Positions 1 to 8,565 of a stretch of 64,000 nucleotides of DNA are shown in pieces. The first letter of the stretch is position 1. Each line of letters begins with the position of its first letter. The notes under the pieces are model-generated. The model saw only the letters and a list, made by a program, of their open reading frames with translations. It was not told the origin of the DNA and did not search any database. The DNA is from Microbacterium sp. AZCO (GTDB lineage Bacteria; Actinomycetota; Actinomycetes; Actinomycetales; Microbacteriaceae): assembly GCF_039614715.1 (NCBI RefSeq), contig NZ_CP154857.1, positions 3,534,001-3,598,000 of the forward strand, written 5' to 3'. Both the position numbers and the translations under genes were made by a program.

Positions 1-2
1 CC

Positions 3-2015
3 GAGCGCCTCACCGACCGCGCCGAGCTCGACGCGTGGCTCGCGGGAAAGATCGACGATCCGGCGCTGCCGCAGGTGGCTTCCATTCCCTTCCTCCCGGT
101 GGCGGCGGGCGAGTCGCAGACCCAGGGGATCGCCGTCGACGCCCCCGTCACGGGGCTCCTGCCCGGGGTCTACCCCGTGCGGGCGACCCTGACGACGGCC
201 GGCGAGACCTTCACGTCGACGAGCGTCGTCATCGTGCCCGACGCCGCGGCCCCGGCCTCGAACGTGGGGCTCGTCATGCCGATCACGGCCGACGCGACCG
301 CCGACGGCCTCCTCACGTCCGACCAGCTGCAGGAGCTCACCGGCCCGGAGGGCTCGCTCACCAATCAGCTCGATGCGGTCGCCGGCACCGACGCGATCCT
401 CGCCGTCGACCCGGCGATCGCGGCGGCCATCCGCGTGCTCGGCACCGCGGCGCCCGAGAGCGCGACGGCCTGGCTGGCGCGCCTCGAGACCCTGCCGAAC
501 ACGCGCTTCGCGCTGCAGTTCGGCGATGCCGACGTCGCCAGCCAGGTGCAGGCGAAGATCGTGCCGCCGCTCGCACCCCTGTCGCTGCAGGCGTACATGG
601 AGCCGGCGAACTTCACGCCCGCGCCCGGAAACCCCGCTACTCCGACGCCCACCCCCACGACCGATCCGACCGCACCTATCTACCCCGACAACGAGCAGCT
701 GCTCGACATCGGCACCGCACGGGCGGGCGTCTTCTGGCCTGCCACGGGAACCGCGGGCGGCGACGTCGTCGAGGGGCTCGGCGGTGTGCGCGTCGACGAC
801 CAGCAGGGTCTCACTCTCGTAACGTCGACCTCGACGACCGCCGGCGCCGACGGCGGCACCGTGACGGCCCGGGGCGCCGATGGCGACGATCCCGTTCTCG
901 TCTACGACGCGGCGATCTCCGGAGAGCTCCAGTCCGCATCGACGATCGATGCGGCACCTCTCCGCGGTGCCCACCTCGCCGCGGCGACCGCCTACCTCTC
1001 GTTCGCGCTCTCCGACGCCGGGGGCGCGCCGCTCCTCGTGACGGTCGACCGGGGTGAGGACCGCTCGCGCGTCGCCCTGCGCACCGCCATCTCCGCGGTG
1101 CTCGAGGCGCCGTCCGTCGCCCCGGCGACGCTCGGGTCGCTCGCCAACGCGACTCCGGAGAACGTCGAGGTGGCCGGCGTGGACGCCGACGCGGCGCGCG
1201 TCGCCGCCGTGTCGGCGCTCGTGTCGGGGGAAGACTCGCTCACGCAGTTCGCGACCATCCTCGACACCCCCGACACGATCACAGGACCCGAGCGGGCAGA
1301 CATCCTGCAGCTGCTGGGCAACGCCTGGCGCGCGCAGTCCGACGAGTGGACGACGGCCCTCGCGACGCATCGCGAAGACACCGCGACGACGCTCGACTCG
1401 GTCGGCATCCTGCGGGCGAGCCCCATCCAGCTCATCACGTCGGGCGCGGTCATCCCGGTCTGGGTGCGCAACGACCTCCCCTACCCCGTCAACGTCACCC
1501 TCTTCGCCACGCCCGACGACCTGCGCCTCGAGGTGCAGCGCACGACCCAGGTCGTTGCGCAGCCGCAGAGCAACAGCCGCGTCGAAGTGCCCGTCCAGGC
1601 CCAGATCGGCAGCGGCGACGTCACGCTGTCACTCGAGCTCCGCAGTCCCACCGGCGTCCTCATCGGCGACCCGCAGCTGCGCGAGGTGCACGTCCGCGCC
1701 GACTGGGAGGGCATCGGCATCATCGTCCTCGTCGTGCTCGCGGTCGGCTTCGTCGCGGTGGGCGTGATCCGCACGATCCTGCGGCGCCGGGGACGGAAGA
1801 AGGGGGATGCGGCACCCGCCGCCGGCGGCGAACCGTCGACGGAGCCCGCGGGCGAGGCCGACACTGCGGCGAACGCCGACCCCACGGCGGACTCCGATCC
1901 CACGGAGGACGCCGATCCCACGGCGGACGCCGATCCCACCGAGGACGCCGAGCCACCCCACGACGCCGAGCCAGAGGCATCCATCGATCCCGCCCCTGAG
2001 GAGCCCCGACCATGA
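3..2015 (+). CDS. DUF6049 family membrane protein, C-terminal part (5' end outside window)
   Basis: The reading frame is already open at the left edge, so the start lies upstream. The visible 670 residues form a long extracytoplasmic region, one transmembrane helix near bases 1709-1776, a basic stop-transfer stretch (RRRGRKKG), and an acidic repetitive cytoplasmic tail. Large proteins of this kind, directly upstream of murJ, are annotated DUF6049 in Actinobacteria; their function is unknown. The stop overlaps the murJ start by four bases (ATGA), which suggests translational coupling and a possible role near lipid II export. The family call rests on position and architecture. Confidence 0.75.
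   Translation, partial: ERLTDRAELDAWLAGKIDDPALPQVASIPFLPVAAGESQTQGIAVDAPVTGLLPGVYPVRATLTTAGETFTSTSVVIVPDAAAPASNVGLVMPITADATADGLLTSDQLQELTGPEGSLTNQLDAVAGTDAILAVDPAIAAAIRVLGTAAPESATAWLARLETLPNTRFALQFGDADVASQVQAKIVPPLAPLSLQAYMEPANFTPAPGNPATPTPTPTTDPTAPIYPDNEQLLDIGTARAGVFWPATGTAGGDVVEGLGGVRVDDQQGLTLVTSTSTTAGADGGTVTARGADGDDPVLVYDAAISGELQSASTIDAAPLRGAHLAAATAYLSFALSDAGGAPLLVTVDRGEDRSRVALRTAISAVLEAPSVAPATLGSLANATPENVEVAGVDADAARVAAVSALVSGEDSLTQFATILDTPDTITGPERADILQLLGNAWRAQSDEWTTALATHREDTATTLDSVGILRASPIQLITSGAVIPVWVRNDLPYPVNVTLFATPDDLRLEVQRTTQVVAQPQSNSRVEVPVQAQIGSGDVTLSLELRSPTGVLIGDPQLREVHVRADWEGIGIIVLVVLAVGFVAVGVIRTILRRRGRKKGDAAPAAGGEPSTEPAGEADTAANADPTADSDPTEDADPTADADPTEDAEPPHDAEPEASIDPAPEEPRP
1861..1976 (+). 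repeat. Short tandem repeat coding the acidic tail of the DUF6049 protein
   Basis: About five imperfect 18-base units (GAT-CCC-ACG-GCG-GAC-GCC type) encode repeated DPTADA/DPTEDA hexapeptides at the C-terminus. Such in-frame repeats can change copy number by slippage without breaking the gene. Confidence 0.75.
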
Positions 2016-3610
2016 GCGGCATCGCGCGCGCGAGCGCCCTCATCGGAGCCGGCACGATCGTCTCGCGCCTCACCGGACTCCTCCGCACGATCGTGCTGGT
2101 CGCGGCGATCGGCTCGGTGAGCAGCGAGGCAGGCGACGCCTTCGCGGTGGCGAATCAGCTGCCGAACAACATCTACGCGATCATCTCGGCCGGCCTGCTG
2201 ACCGCGATCATCGTGCCGCAGATCGTCAAGGCCGCCGCGCACGCCGACGGCGGCCAGTCCTTCATCTCCAAGATCCTCACCCTCGGCACCGTCGTGCTGC
2301 TCGGCACGACGGCGGTCGCGATGATCCTCGCGCCCCTCCTGGTCGTGCTCTACGCACCCGACTACACGCCGGAGCAGACGGCACTCGCGACGGCCTTCGC
2401 CTACTGGTGCCTGCCGCAGATCTTCTTCTATGGCCTCTTCGCACTCCTCGGCGAGATGCTCAACGCACGGCGCGTGTTCGGCCCGTACACGTGGGCTCCG
2501 ATCATCAACAACCTCGTGTCGATCGCGGGCTTCTCGGTCTTCATCGTGCTCTTCGGCGCCGATCACTCGTCGGTCGAGGGCTGGACCGACGGCATGATCG
2601 CCCTCGTCGCGGGCACGGCGACGCTCGGCATCGTGCTGCAGACGGTGCTGCTGCTGTTCTTCTGGCGCCGGGCGGGCCTGCATCTGCGTCCCGACTTCCG
2701 CTGGCGGGGTGTGGGGCTCAACGAGTTCGGCCGGCTCGCCTCCTGGACCTTCCTCATGGTCATCGCCGGTCAGCTCGCGGGGCTCATCCAGTCGCGGGTC
2801 CTCGCGGGCGCCTCCGGCCAGGGCGCATCGGTCTTCGCGACGCAGAACGCGTGGCTCATCTTCATGCTCCCGTACTCCGTGATCGTGCTCTCGATCGGGA
2901 CGCCCTACTTCACGCGCCTCAGTGAGCACGCCCACGCGGGGCGACACGACGACGTCCGCGCCGACATCGGCAGCAGCATCCGCACCCTCGGCCTGTTCAC
3001 GGTGCTCGCGACGGCGGCCCTGGCGGTGGCATCCATCCCCGCGTCCCGCATCTTCACCAACTCGGCACACCAGGCGCAGCAGGCCGCGCTCGTGCTCGTC
3101 TGCTTCCTCGTGTCGCTCGTGCCGCTCGCCGTCCTGTTCGTCGTGCAGCGGACGTTCTACGCGTACGACGACACGCGCACCCCCTTCTTCTTCACCCTCC
3201 TGCAGACGGCGCTCGTCATCGGCACAGCGCTCATCGCGCAGGCGACCCTTCCGGTCGAGTACCTCGCGGCCGGCGTCGCGCTCGGCCAGTCGATCTCGAG
3301 CACGATCCAGGTCATCGTCGCGACCTGGCTGCTCCATCGGCGCCTGAAGGGAATCGGCACAGGGGGATGGATGCTGGCGCTCGGACGGTTCGTGATCGCC
3401 GCCGTTCCCGCTGCCGGCGCCGGCTGGGCGACCTTCCTGCTCCTCGGGGGAGTGGACGGGTGGACGGTCTCCGACCGCTGGCTCGGCGCCATCGGCACCG
3501 CCCTCATCGGCGCTGTCTCCTCGCTCGTCTACCTCGGCGTGCTGTGGCTGCTGCGGGCGCCCGAACTCGCCGTCGTCGGTCCGATCGTGCGTCGAGTGCT
3601 GCGTCGCTGA
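2012..3610 (+). CDS. murJ: Lipid II flippase MurJ (MviN)
   Basis: This 532-residue polytopic membrane protein is predicted to flip the peptidoglycan precursor lipid II across the cytoplasmic membrane. The N-terminus (ASALIGAGTIVSRLTGLLRT) is the typical MurJ/MviN opening, followed by about 14 hydrophobic helices. It has no C-terminal kinase-like or extracellular extension of the kind found in mycobacterial MviN. The ATG overlaps the stop of the DUF6049 gene. Next downstream is trxB, the usual actinobacterial order. Confidence is high from family motifs and position. Confidence 0.93.
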   Translation: MSGIARASALIGAGTIVSRLTGLLRTIVLVAAIGSVSSEAGDAFAVANQLPNNIYAIISAGLLTAIIVPQIVKAAAHADGGQSFISKILTLGTVVLLGTTAVAMILAPLLVVLYAPDYTPEQTALATAFAYWCLPQIFFYGLFALLGEMLNARRVFGPYTWAPIINNLVSIAGFSVFIVLFGADHSSVEGWTDGMIALVAGTATLGIVLQTVLLLFFWRRAGLHLRPDFRWRGVGLNEFGRLASWTFLMVIAGQLAGLIQSRVLAGASGQGASVFATQNAWLIFMLPYSVIVLSIGTPYFTRLSEHAHAGRHDDVRADIGSSIRTLGLFTVLATAALAVASIPASRIFTNSAHQAQQAALVLVCFLVSLVPLAVLFVVQRTFYAYDDTRTPFFFTLLQTALVIGTALIAQATLPVEYLAAGVALGQSISSTIQVIVATWLLHRRLKGIGTGGWMLALGRFVIAAVPAAGAGWATFLLLGGVDGWTVSDRWLGAIGTALIGAVSSLVYLGVLWLLRAPELAVVGPIVRRVLRR

Positions 3611-3739
3611 GCATCCCGCGGCAGTGTGCTGGGCGGGTTCTCCACGGGTTCTGTGAACCCCCGTCACACCATCGGGGCGCGGAATATCGGACGCCTACGA
3701 TGGGTTGAGTCATCCGAAAAGTCATTCAAGGGGGCTGAC

Positions 3740-4726
3740 GTGCGTCACGTCATCATCATCGGTTCCGGTCCTGCGGGCTACACGGCGGCGATCTACGCCG
3801 CCCGCGCCAACCTCGAGCCGCTCGTCATCGCGAGCTCGGTCGAGGCCGGTGGTGAGCTCATGAACACGACCGACGTCGAGAACTTCCCGGGCTTCCCGGA
3901 GGGCATCCAGGGTCCCGACCTCATGACCAAGATGCAGGAGCAGGCCGAGCGCTTCGGCGCCGAGGTGGTCTACGACGACGTCGTCGACCTCGACCTCGCC
4001 GGCCCGATCAAGCGGGTCACGCTCGGCAGCGGCGCGGTGCACGAGGCGTCCTCGCTCATCTACGCGACCGGCTCCGCACACCGCAAGATCGGCATCGCCG
4101 GCGAGGAGCGCCTCTCCGGCCGAGGTGTCTCGTACTGTGCGACGTGCGACGGCTTCTTCTTCCGCGAGCGCGCCATTGCGGTCGTCGGCGGCGGCGATTC
4201 GGCGATGGAGGAGGCCACCTTCCTCACCAAGTTCGCGTCGAAGGTGTACGTCATTCACCGTCGCGAAGAGCTGCGCGCGTCGAAGATCATGCAGGAGCGC
4301 GCCTTCGCCAACCCGAAGATCGAGTTCGTGTGGAACAGCGAGGTGGCCGACATCCTCGGCGACGAGGCCGTCACCGGGGTCGTCCTGCGCTCGACGATCG
4401 ACGGCACGCTCAGTGAGCTGCCGCTCGAGGGCGTCTTCGTCGCGATCGGCAACGACCCGCGCACGCACCTCGTGCACGACAAGCTCGAGCTCACCCCGGC
4501 TGGCACGATCTGGGTCGACGGCCGTTCGTCGCGCACGTCTCAGCACGGCGTCTTCGCCGCGGGAGACGTCATCGACCCGACCTACCGTCAGGCCGTCACC
4601 GCGGCCGGTAGCGGCACCGTCGCGGCACTCGACGTCGAGCACTTCCTCGCGTCGATCGGCGATGCGGGCGCGCCCGACGCGGATGCCGACCAGATCGAGG
4701 GTCTCGCCGAGGTCGACGCGGCCTGA
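3740..4726 (+). CDS. trxB: Thioredoxin-disulfide reductase
   Basis: This 328-residue FAD/NADPH flavoprotein reduces thioredoxin. It has the FAD-binding GSGPAGYTAAIYAAR near the N-terminus, the redox CATC motif at Cys133 and Cys136, the NADP-binding GGGDSAMEEA, and a C-terminal FAD motif (GVFAAGDVID). The GTG at 3740 is preferred over upstream in-frame starts because it begins right at RHVIIIGSGPAG and follows a purine-rich site (CAAGGGGG). trxA follows after 73 bases, so the pair is probably co-transcribed. Confidence 0.95.
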   Translation: MRHVIIIGSGPAGYTAAIYAARANLEPLVIASSVEAGGELMNTTDVENFPGFPEGIQGPDLMTKMQEQAERFGAEVVYDDVVDLDLAGPIKRVTLGSGAVHEASSLIYATGSAHRKIGIAGEERLSGRGVSYCATCDGFFFRERAIAVVGGGDSAMEEATFLTKFASKVYVIHRREELRASKIMQERAFANPKIEFVWNSEVADILGDEAVTGVVLRSTIDGTLSELPLEGVFVAIGNDPRTHLVHDKLELTPAGTIWVDGRSSRTSQHGVFAAGDVIDPTYRQAVTAAGSGTVAALDVEHFLASIGDAGAPDADADQIEGLAEVDAA

Positions 4727-4799
4727 CAGACGTCCGGGAACACTTTCCGGCACCCTCGCGTTGTCACAGTCGAAGGTTTCTGACGAAGGAGAACCCCCA

Positions 4800-5123
4800 A
4801 TGACCGCCAAGGCCACCAGCTCCAGCACCTGGAACGAGGACGTCCTGCAGGCCGACGGCCCCGTGCTCGTCGACTTCTGGGCGGAGTGGTGCGGACCGTG
4901 TCGCATGGTCTCGCCCATCCTCGACCAGATCCAGACCGAGCACCCCTCGAAGATCACGATCCTGAAGCTCAACGTCGACGAGAACCCCGACCTCGCGATG
5001 AAGTACCAGATCACCTCGATCCCCGCGATGAAGGTCTTCAACAAGGGTGAGGTCGAGACGACGATCATCGGTGCCAAGCCGAAGTTCGCGCTCGAGCAGG
5101 ACCTCGCGAGCTACCTCGCGTAA
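4800..5123 (+). CDS. trxA: Thioredoxin
   Basis: This is a 107-residue thioredoxin with the canonical WCGPC active site (Cys31 and Cys34), the upstream VLVDFWAEW strand and the cis-Pro loop (ITSIPAMKVF). It reduces cytoplasmic disulfides using TrxB. The ATG follows a strong GAAGGAGAA ribosome binding site. The gene ends just before a strong rho-independent terminator, so it closes the murJ-trxB-trxA stretch. Confidence 0.96.
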   Translation: MTAKATSSSTWNEDVLQADGPVLVDFWAEWCGPCRMVSPILDQIQTEHPSKITILKLNVDENPDLAMKYQITSIPAMKVFNKGEVETTIIGAKPKFALEQDLASYLA

Positions 5124-5142
5124 AGGCCCACGGCTTTCACGG

Positions 5143-5187
5143 CCCCGGTCGTCGGTGGAGTTCCTCCACGACGACCGGGGCTTTTCT
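5143..5187 (+). terminator. Rho-independent terminator after trxA
   Basis: A near-perfect stem (CCCCGGTCGTCG...CGACGACCGGGG) with a further TGGAG/CTCCA extension is followed by CTTTTC. It sits 20 bases past the trxA stop and separates the thioredoxin genes from the accessory cassette. Confidence 0.85.
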
Positions 5188-5363
5188 CATGCTCGGGATG
5201 CTGATCGGGCTGCACCTCCGGTTCATGCCGTTCGGGGCATCCTGGATTTCTGCGGCCGATTTCGAGAAGGATGTCGATATCGGTGTTCCTCGTACGACGC
5301 ACTGGATGAGCGGGCCGAGTGGCTCGATCCGGGCGGACGTCCGATGAGATCAAGGAGAACGAG

Positions 5364-5795
5364 ATGCGCTGGATGCTGATCATGCAGGTCGAGCCCGAAG
5401 CGGCCGCCCGGGCGGCCGAAGAGCTCGATCTGGCCGAGGTGGTCCAGGTGATGGGCGCCTACAACGAGGAGCTGCAGAAGGCGGGCGTCTTCCTGTCGGC
5501 CGAGGGACTGTCCGACGCGAGCGAGGGCTTCCGCGTCGACTTCTCGTCGCAGCCGCCTGTCGTCACCGACGGTCCCTACGCCGAGGCGCGGGAGATCTTC
5601 ACGGGCTTCTGGATCCTCGAGGTCGCCAGCCGCGAGGAGGCGGAGCACTGGGCTCGCAAGTGCCCGCTCGGCCCCGGCACGTCACTCGAAGTGCGTCGCG
5701 TGCAGGAGCTGTCCGACTTCATCACCGAGGGTGAGGACGACGCCGTCAGCGAATGGGCCAGCAAGGCACAGGAGTGGCGCGCGGCCAACGCCTGA
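5364..5795 (+). CDS. YciI/DGPF-domain protein
   Basis: This 143-residue protein of the YCII-related (DGPF) family contains the family signature DGPYAEAREIFTGFWILEV, which gives the family its name. The biochemical role is unsettled. The start MRWMLIMQVEPE matches family N-termini and follows AAGGAGAACGAG. DGPF proteins are the known genomic partners of ECF42-type sigma factors, and such a sigma factor lies downstream at 6229-7485; the two probably form a regulatory pair. A minus-strand gene lies between them, which is less usual. Confidence 0.9.
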   Translation: MRWMLIMQVEPEAAARAAEELDLAEVVQVMGAYNEELQKAGVFLSAEGLSDASEGFRVDFSSQPPVVTDGPYAEAREIFTGFWILEVASREEAEHWARKCPLGPGTSLEVRRVQELSDFITEGEDDAVSEWASKAQEWRAANA

Positions 5796-5824
5796 CGGCG
5801 TTCGACGGGCACCGGATGTCGCGG

Positions 5825-6172
5825 CTACGACGCGTCGGCACGCACCACCGCATCCCAGCGGCGGTGCGTGTTGGCGTCTCCGAGCAGGCGCCACACGGCG
5901 CGCGTCAGGGGAGGATAGTCGAGCGCGATCTGGCGGAGGACCCGGTAGTGGCGAGCCGCGTTGGGGCGCGCACCCCCGTCGGCCTGGATGTTCTCGGCAC
6001 GGAGCGTGAAGACGACGAGCTCGTCGACGGTCGGGAGGTCTTCCATGAACTCCCACGGATCTTCGCCGGCGCGCAGGCGCTCGTGAACGAGCACCGAGAG
6101 CTCATCGGCCGCCTCCGCGCGCAGCAGCTCGAGACTCGCCCTCCGGCGGGGGGTGTCGTCGCGCGTCGCCAT
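5825..6172 (-). CDS. Hypothetical protein, 115 aa
   Basis: I do not recognise a family. The protein is soluble and charged (RASLELLRAEAADELSVLVHERL...), without membrane segments or metal motifs. The codon pattern is consistent with coding, and it is read opposite to its neighbours, between the YciI gene and the ECF42-type sigma gene. Its start lies about 57 bases from the sigma gene start, so the two share a divergent promoter region. Confidence 0.6.
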   Translation of the reverse strand: MATRDDTPRRRASLELLRAEAADELSVLVHERLRAGEDPWEFMEDLPTVDELVVFTLRAENIQADGGARPNAARHYRVLRQIALDYPPLTRAVWRLLGDANTHRRWDAVVRADAS

Positions 6173-6228
6173 TCCTCCACCCTACGGGGAGCGTCCGACG
6201 TGCGGGTTCTCGATCGGGAGGTTCCGCG

Positions 6229-7485
6229 GTGAGCGAATCCGGCCACGCCCGGCGTGCGGTTGAGGCAGTATGGCGCAACGAGTCGGCGCGCATCGTCGCG
6301 GCCCTCACCCGTCAGATCGGCGACTTCTCGTGGGCGGAAGATCTCGCTCAGGAGGCGCTCGTGGAGGCCTTGGGCTCGTGGCCGACGGCCGGCATCCCCG
6401 ACAACCCGGGCGCCTGGCTCCTCACCGTCGCCAAAAGGCGCGCGATCGACGGGTGGCGCCGGCAGGAGCGGCTCGCACAGCGGGTCGACCTCATCGGTCA
6501 CGATGCCCTGCTCGCCGAACGTGAGCACCCCGTCGAGGCGGCGGGGGATCCGGACCGCATCGACGATGACGTGCTGCGTCTCGTGTTCGTCGCGTGCCAC
6601 CCGGTGCTGACGCCCACGGCGCGCCTGGCCCTCACGCTCCGCACGGTCGCGGGTCTCACGACGGAGCAGATCGCGCGCGTCATGCTGCTGAGCGTGCCGA
6701 CCGTGCAGCAGCGGATCGTCCGCGCCAAGCGGGCCCTCGCCGAGGCCGACGTGCCCTTCGAGATTCCCGGACGCGCGGACCGCCCCGCACGCCTCGCCAG
6801 CGTTCTGCAGGTCGTCTACCTCCTGTTCACCGAAGGATATGCGCCCGCGGACGGGGAGCATCCGACCCGGCCCGACGTCGCCAGGGAGGCCGTTCGCCTC
6901 GCCCGCCAGCTTGCCGCGCTCGCCCCTCGCGAGCCGGAGGTCTACGCCCTCATCGCGCTGATGGAGTTCCAGTCCTCCCGCTTCGCGGCCCGGTCCGACG
7001 CCGAAGGTCTGCCCCTCACGCTCGCCGAGCAGGACCGCAGTCGCTGGGACCGGTCGGCCATCGACCGCGGTCGGGCCGCCCTCGCGAAGGCCCAGTCCTT
7101 CGACCGGGGCCTTGGCTACTACGGGATCCAGGCAGCGGTCGCCGAGTGCCACGCGATCGTCCCCTCCGCGGACGACACCGACTGGGCCCGCATCGTCAGC
7201 CTCTACGACGCTCTGCTGACGCTCGCGCCCTCACCGGTCGTACGCCTCAACCGCGCGGTCGCGGTGTCGATGCTCGACGGCCCCGCCGTCGCGCTGCCTC
7301 TCGTGGAGGAGCTGGAGCCCGAGCTTTCCGGGTTCCGGCCCTTCCATGGCGTGCGGGCCGAACTCCTCGAGCGTCTGGAGGTTCGGGATGCCGCGTCCGC
7401 CGCGTTCCTCCGCGCAGCCGAGCTCCCCGGCAACGCGGCCGAGGCGACGGTGCTCCGCCGCCGCGCGGCTGCCCTGACCGCGTAG
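6229..7485 (+). CDS. ECF42-type RNA polymerase sigma factor with DUF6596/TPR-like C-terminus
   Basis: This 418-residue protein has sigma-70 region 2 (FSWAEDLAQEALVEAL near residues 28-50), region 4 (LTTEQIARVMLLSVPTVQQR near 145-165), then about 230 further residues beginning VLQVVYLLFTEGYAP, typical of DUF6596/ECF42 sigma factors. In this group the long helical C-terminus replaces an anti-sigma factor in control, which is established for the family in general. No anti-sigma gene is present here. The GTG start has GGGAGG upstream. The likely target is the upstream YciI gene. Confidence 0.9.
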   Translation: MSESGHARRAVEAVWRNESARIVAALTRQIGDFSWAEDLAQEALVEALGSWPTAGIPDNPGAWLLTVAKRRAIDGWRRQERLAQRVDLIGHDALLAEREHPVEAAGDPDRIDDDVLRLVFVACHPVLTPTARLALTLRTVAGLTTEQIARVMLLSVPTVQQRIVRAKRALAEADVPFEIPGRADRPARLASVLQVVYLLFTEGYAPADGEHPTRPDVAREAVRLARQLAALAPREPEVYALIALMEFQSSRFAARSDAEGLPLTLAEQDRSRWDRSAIDRGRAALAKAQSFDRGLGYYGIQAAVAECHAIVPSADDTDWARIVSLYDALLTLAPSPVVRLNRAVAVSMLDGPAVALPLVEELEPELSGFRPFHGVRAELLERLEVRDAASAAFLRAAELPGNAAEATVLRRRAAALTA

Positions 7486-7507
7486 CCCCGGCGGTGCCGG
7501 TCGCGGA

Positions 7508-7567
7508 CCAGACCTCGGTCCCCGAGGCTGTCGCGGGCCAGACCTCGGTCCCCGAGCTTGTCGAGGG
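7508..7567. repeat. Two direct copies of a 30-bp GGTCCCCGAGCTTGTCGA-type repeat
   Basis: The unit starts CCAGACCTCGGTCCCCGAG and ends in CTGTCGCGGG in copy 1 or CTTGTCGAGGG in copy 2, with copies head to tail. A related copy (CGGTCCCTGAGCTTGTCGAAGGG) lies at 39962-39984. This looks like a dispersed intergenic repeat family. It fills the gap between the sigma gene and parB. Confidence 0.7.
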
Positions 7568-7590
7568 GTCGACGTCCAGCCCGAGGCGCG

Positions 7591-8565
7591 TCAGGCCGCG
7601 CCGAACCCGCTCTCGCCGAGCTCCTCGAGGATCCGGTTGAGATCCTGGATGCTGGCGAAATCAATGCTGATCTGGCCTTTCTTGGCCGTCAGCGCGATCC
7701 TCACGCGGGTGTTCAGTCGATCTCCGAGTCGCTCGGCGACCTCGTCCAGGTGTCCTCGCCGCGTTCCGGCGTGGGGCTTCGTGGCGCGCGAGCCCCCGGC
7801 ATCCGGACCCTTCGCCGCGGCCTCCGCCGCGCGCACCGAGAGGTCCTCGTTGACGATCTTGTCGGCGAGCCGCTGCATCGAGTCGTTGTCGTGCAGGGAG
7901 AGAATCGCGCGCGCGTGCCCGGCCGTGAGCACGCCCGCGGCAACGCGCTGCTGCACGGGCACGGGGAGCTTGAGCAGGCGGATGGTGTTGCTGATCTGAG
8001 GTCGCGAGCGACCGATGCGGGAGGCGAGCTCTTCCTGCGTGATGCCGAAGTCCTCGAGCAGCTGCTGGTAGGCGGATGCCTCTTCGAGGGGATTGAGCTG
8101 GCTGCGATGCAGGTTCTCGAGCAGGGCGTCCCGGAGCAGGTGCTCGTCGGCCGTGTCGCGGATGACCGCGGGGATCGAATCCAGCCCTGCCTCGCGCGCG
8201 GCGCGGGTGCGCCGCTCGCCCATGATGAGCTCGTAGGTTCCCTCACCCGTGTCGCGCACGACGACGGGCTGCAGCACTCCGAATTCCCGCACGCTGTGCA
8301 CGAGCTCCGCGAGGTCCTCGGGGTCGAAGACCGTGCGGGGCTGGCGGGGGTTGGGGACGATCGAGTGCGGGTCGATGTGCGCGAGTCGTGCGCCGGGGAC
8401 CTCGAGCAGCTGCTCGACGCTCTCCTCGTCCTCTCGCTCGATGACGGCCGTCGCCGTCGCGGCGGTGCCCCGCGGGAAGAGGACGTCGACGGGACGCTCG
8501 TCGTTCGCCTCGCTCGTCGGGATGAGGGCTCCGATGCCTCGGCCCAGTCCTGTGCGCTTGGCCAT
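7591..8565 (-). CDS. parB: Chromosome partitioning protein ParB
   Basis: This 324-residue CTP-dependent DNA clamp loads at parS. The N-terminus AKRTGLGRGIGALIP is typical of actinobacterial ParB. It has the ParB/Srx-type CTP-binding region with GERRTRAAREAGL, the helix-turn-helix ITQEELASRIGRSRPQISN that reads parS, and a C-terminal dimerisation end (ISIDFASIQDLNRILEEL). The ATG overlaps the parA stop by one base (TGATG). Its target sites are abundant upstream: see the parS entries from 9490 to 15583. Confidence 0.95.
   Translation of the reverse strand: MAKRTGLGRGIGALIPTSEANDERPVDVLFPRGTAATATAVIEREDEESVEQLLEVPGARLAHIDPHSIVPNPRQPRTVFDPEDLAELVHSVREFGVLQPVVVRDTGEGTYELIMGERRTRAAREAGLDSIPAVIRDTADEHLLRDALLENLHRSQLNPLEEASAYQQLLEDFGITQEELASRIGRSRPQISNTIRLLKLPVPVQQRVAAGVLTAGHARAILSLHDNDSMQRLADKIVNEDLSVRAAEAAAKGPDAGGSRATKPHAGTRRGHLDEVAERLGDRLNTRVRIALTAKKGQISIDFASIQDLNRILEELGESGFGAA

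Noticed and set aside
1481..3667. Long minus-strand frame opposite murJ
   Set aside because: Low-complexity charged sequence mirroring MurJ codons; no motif or ribosome binding site.
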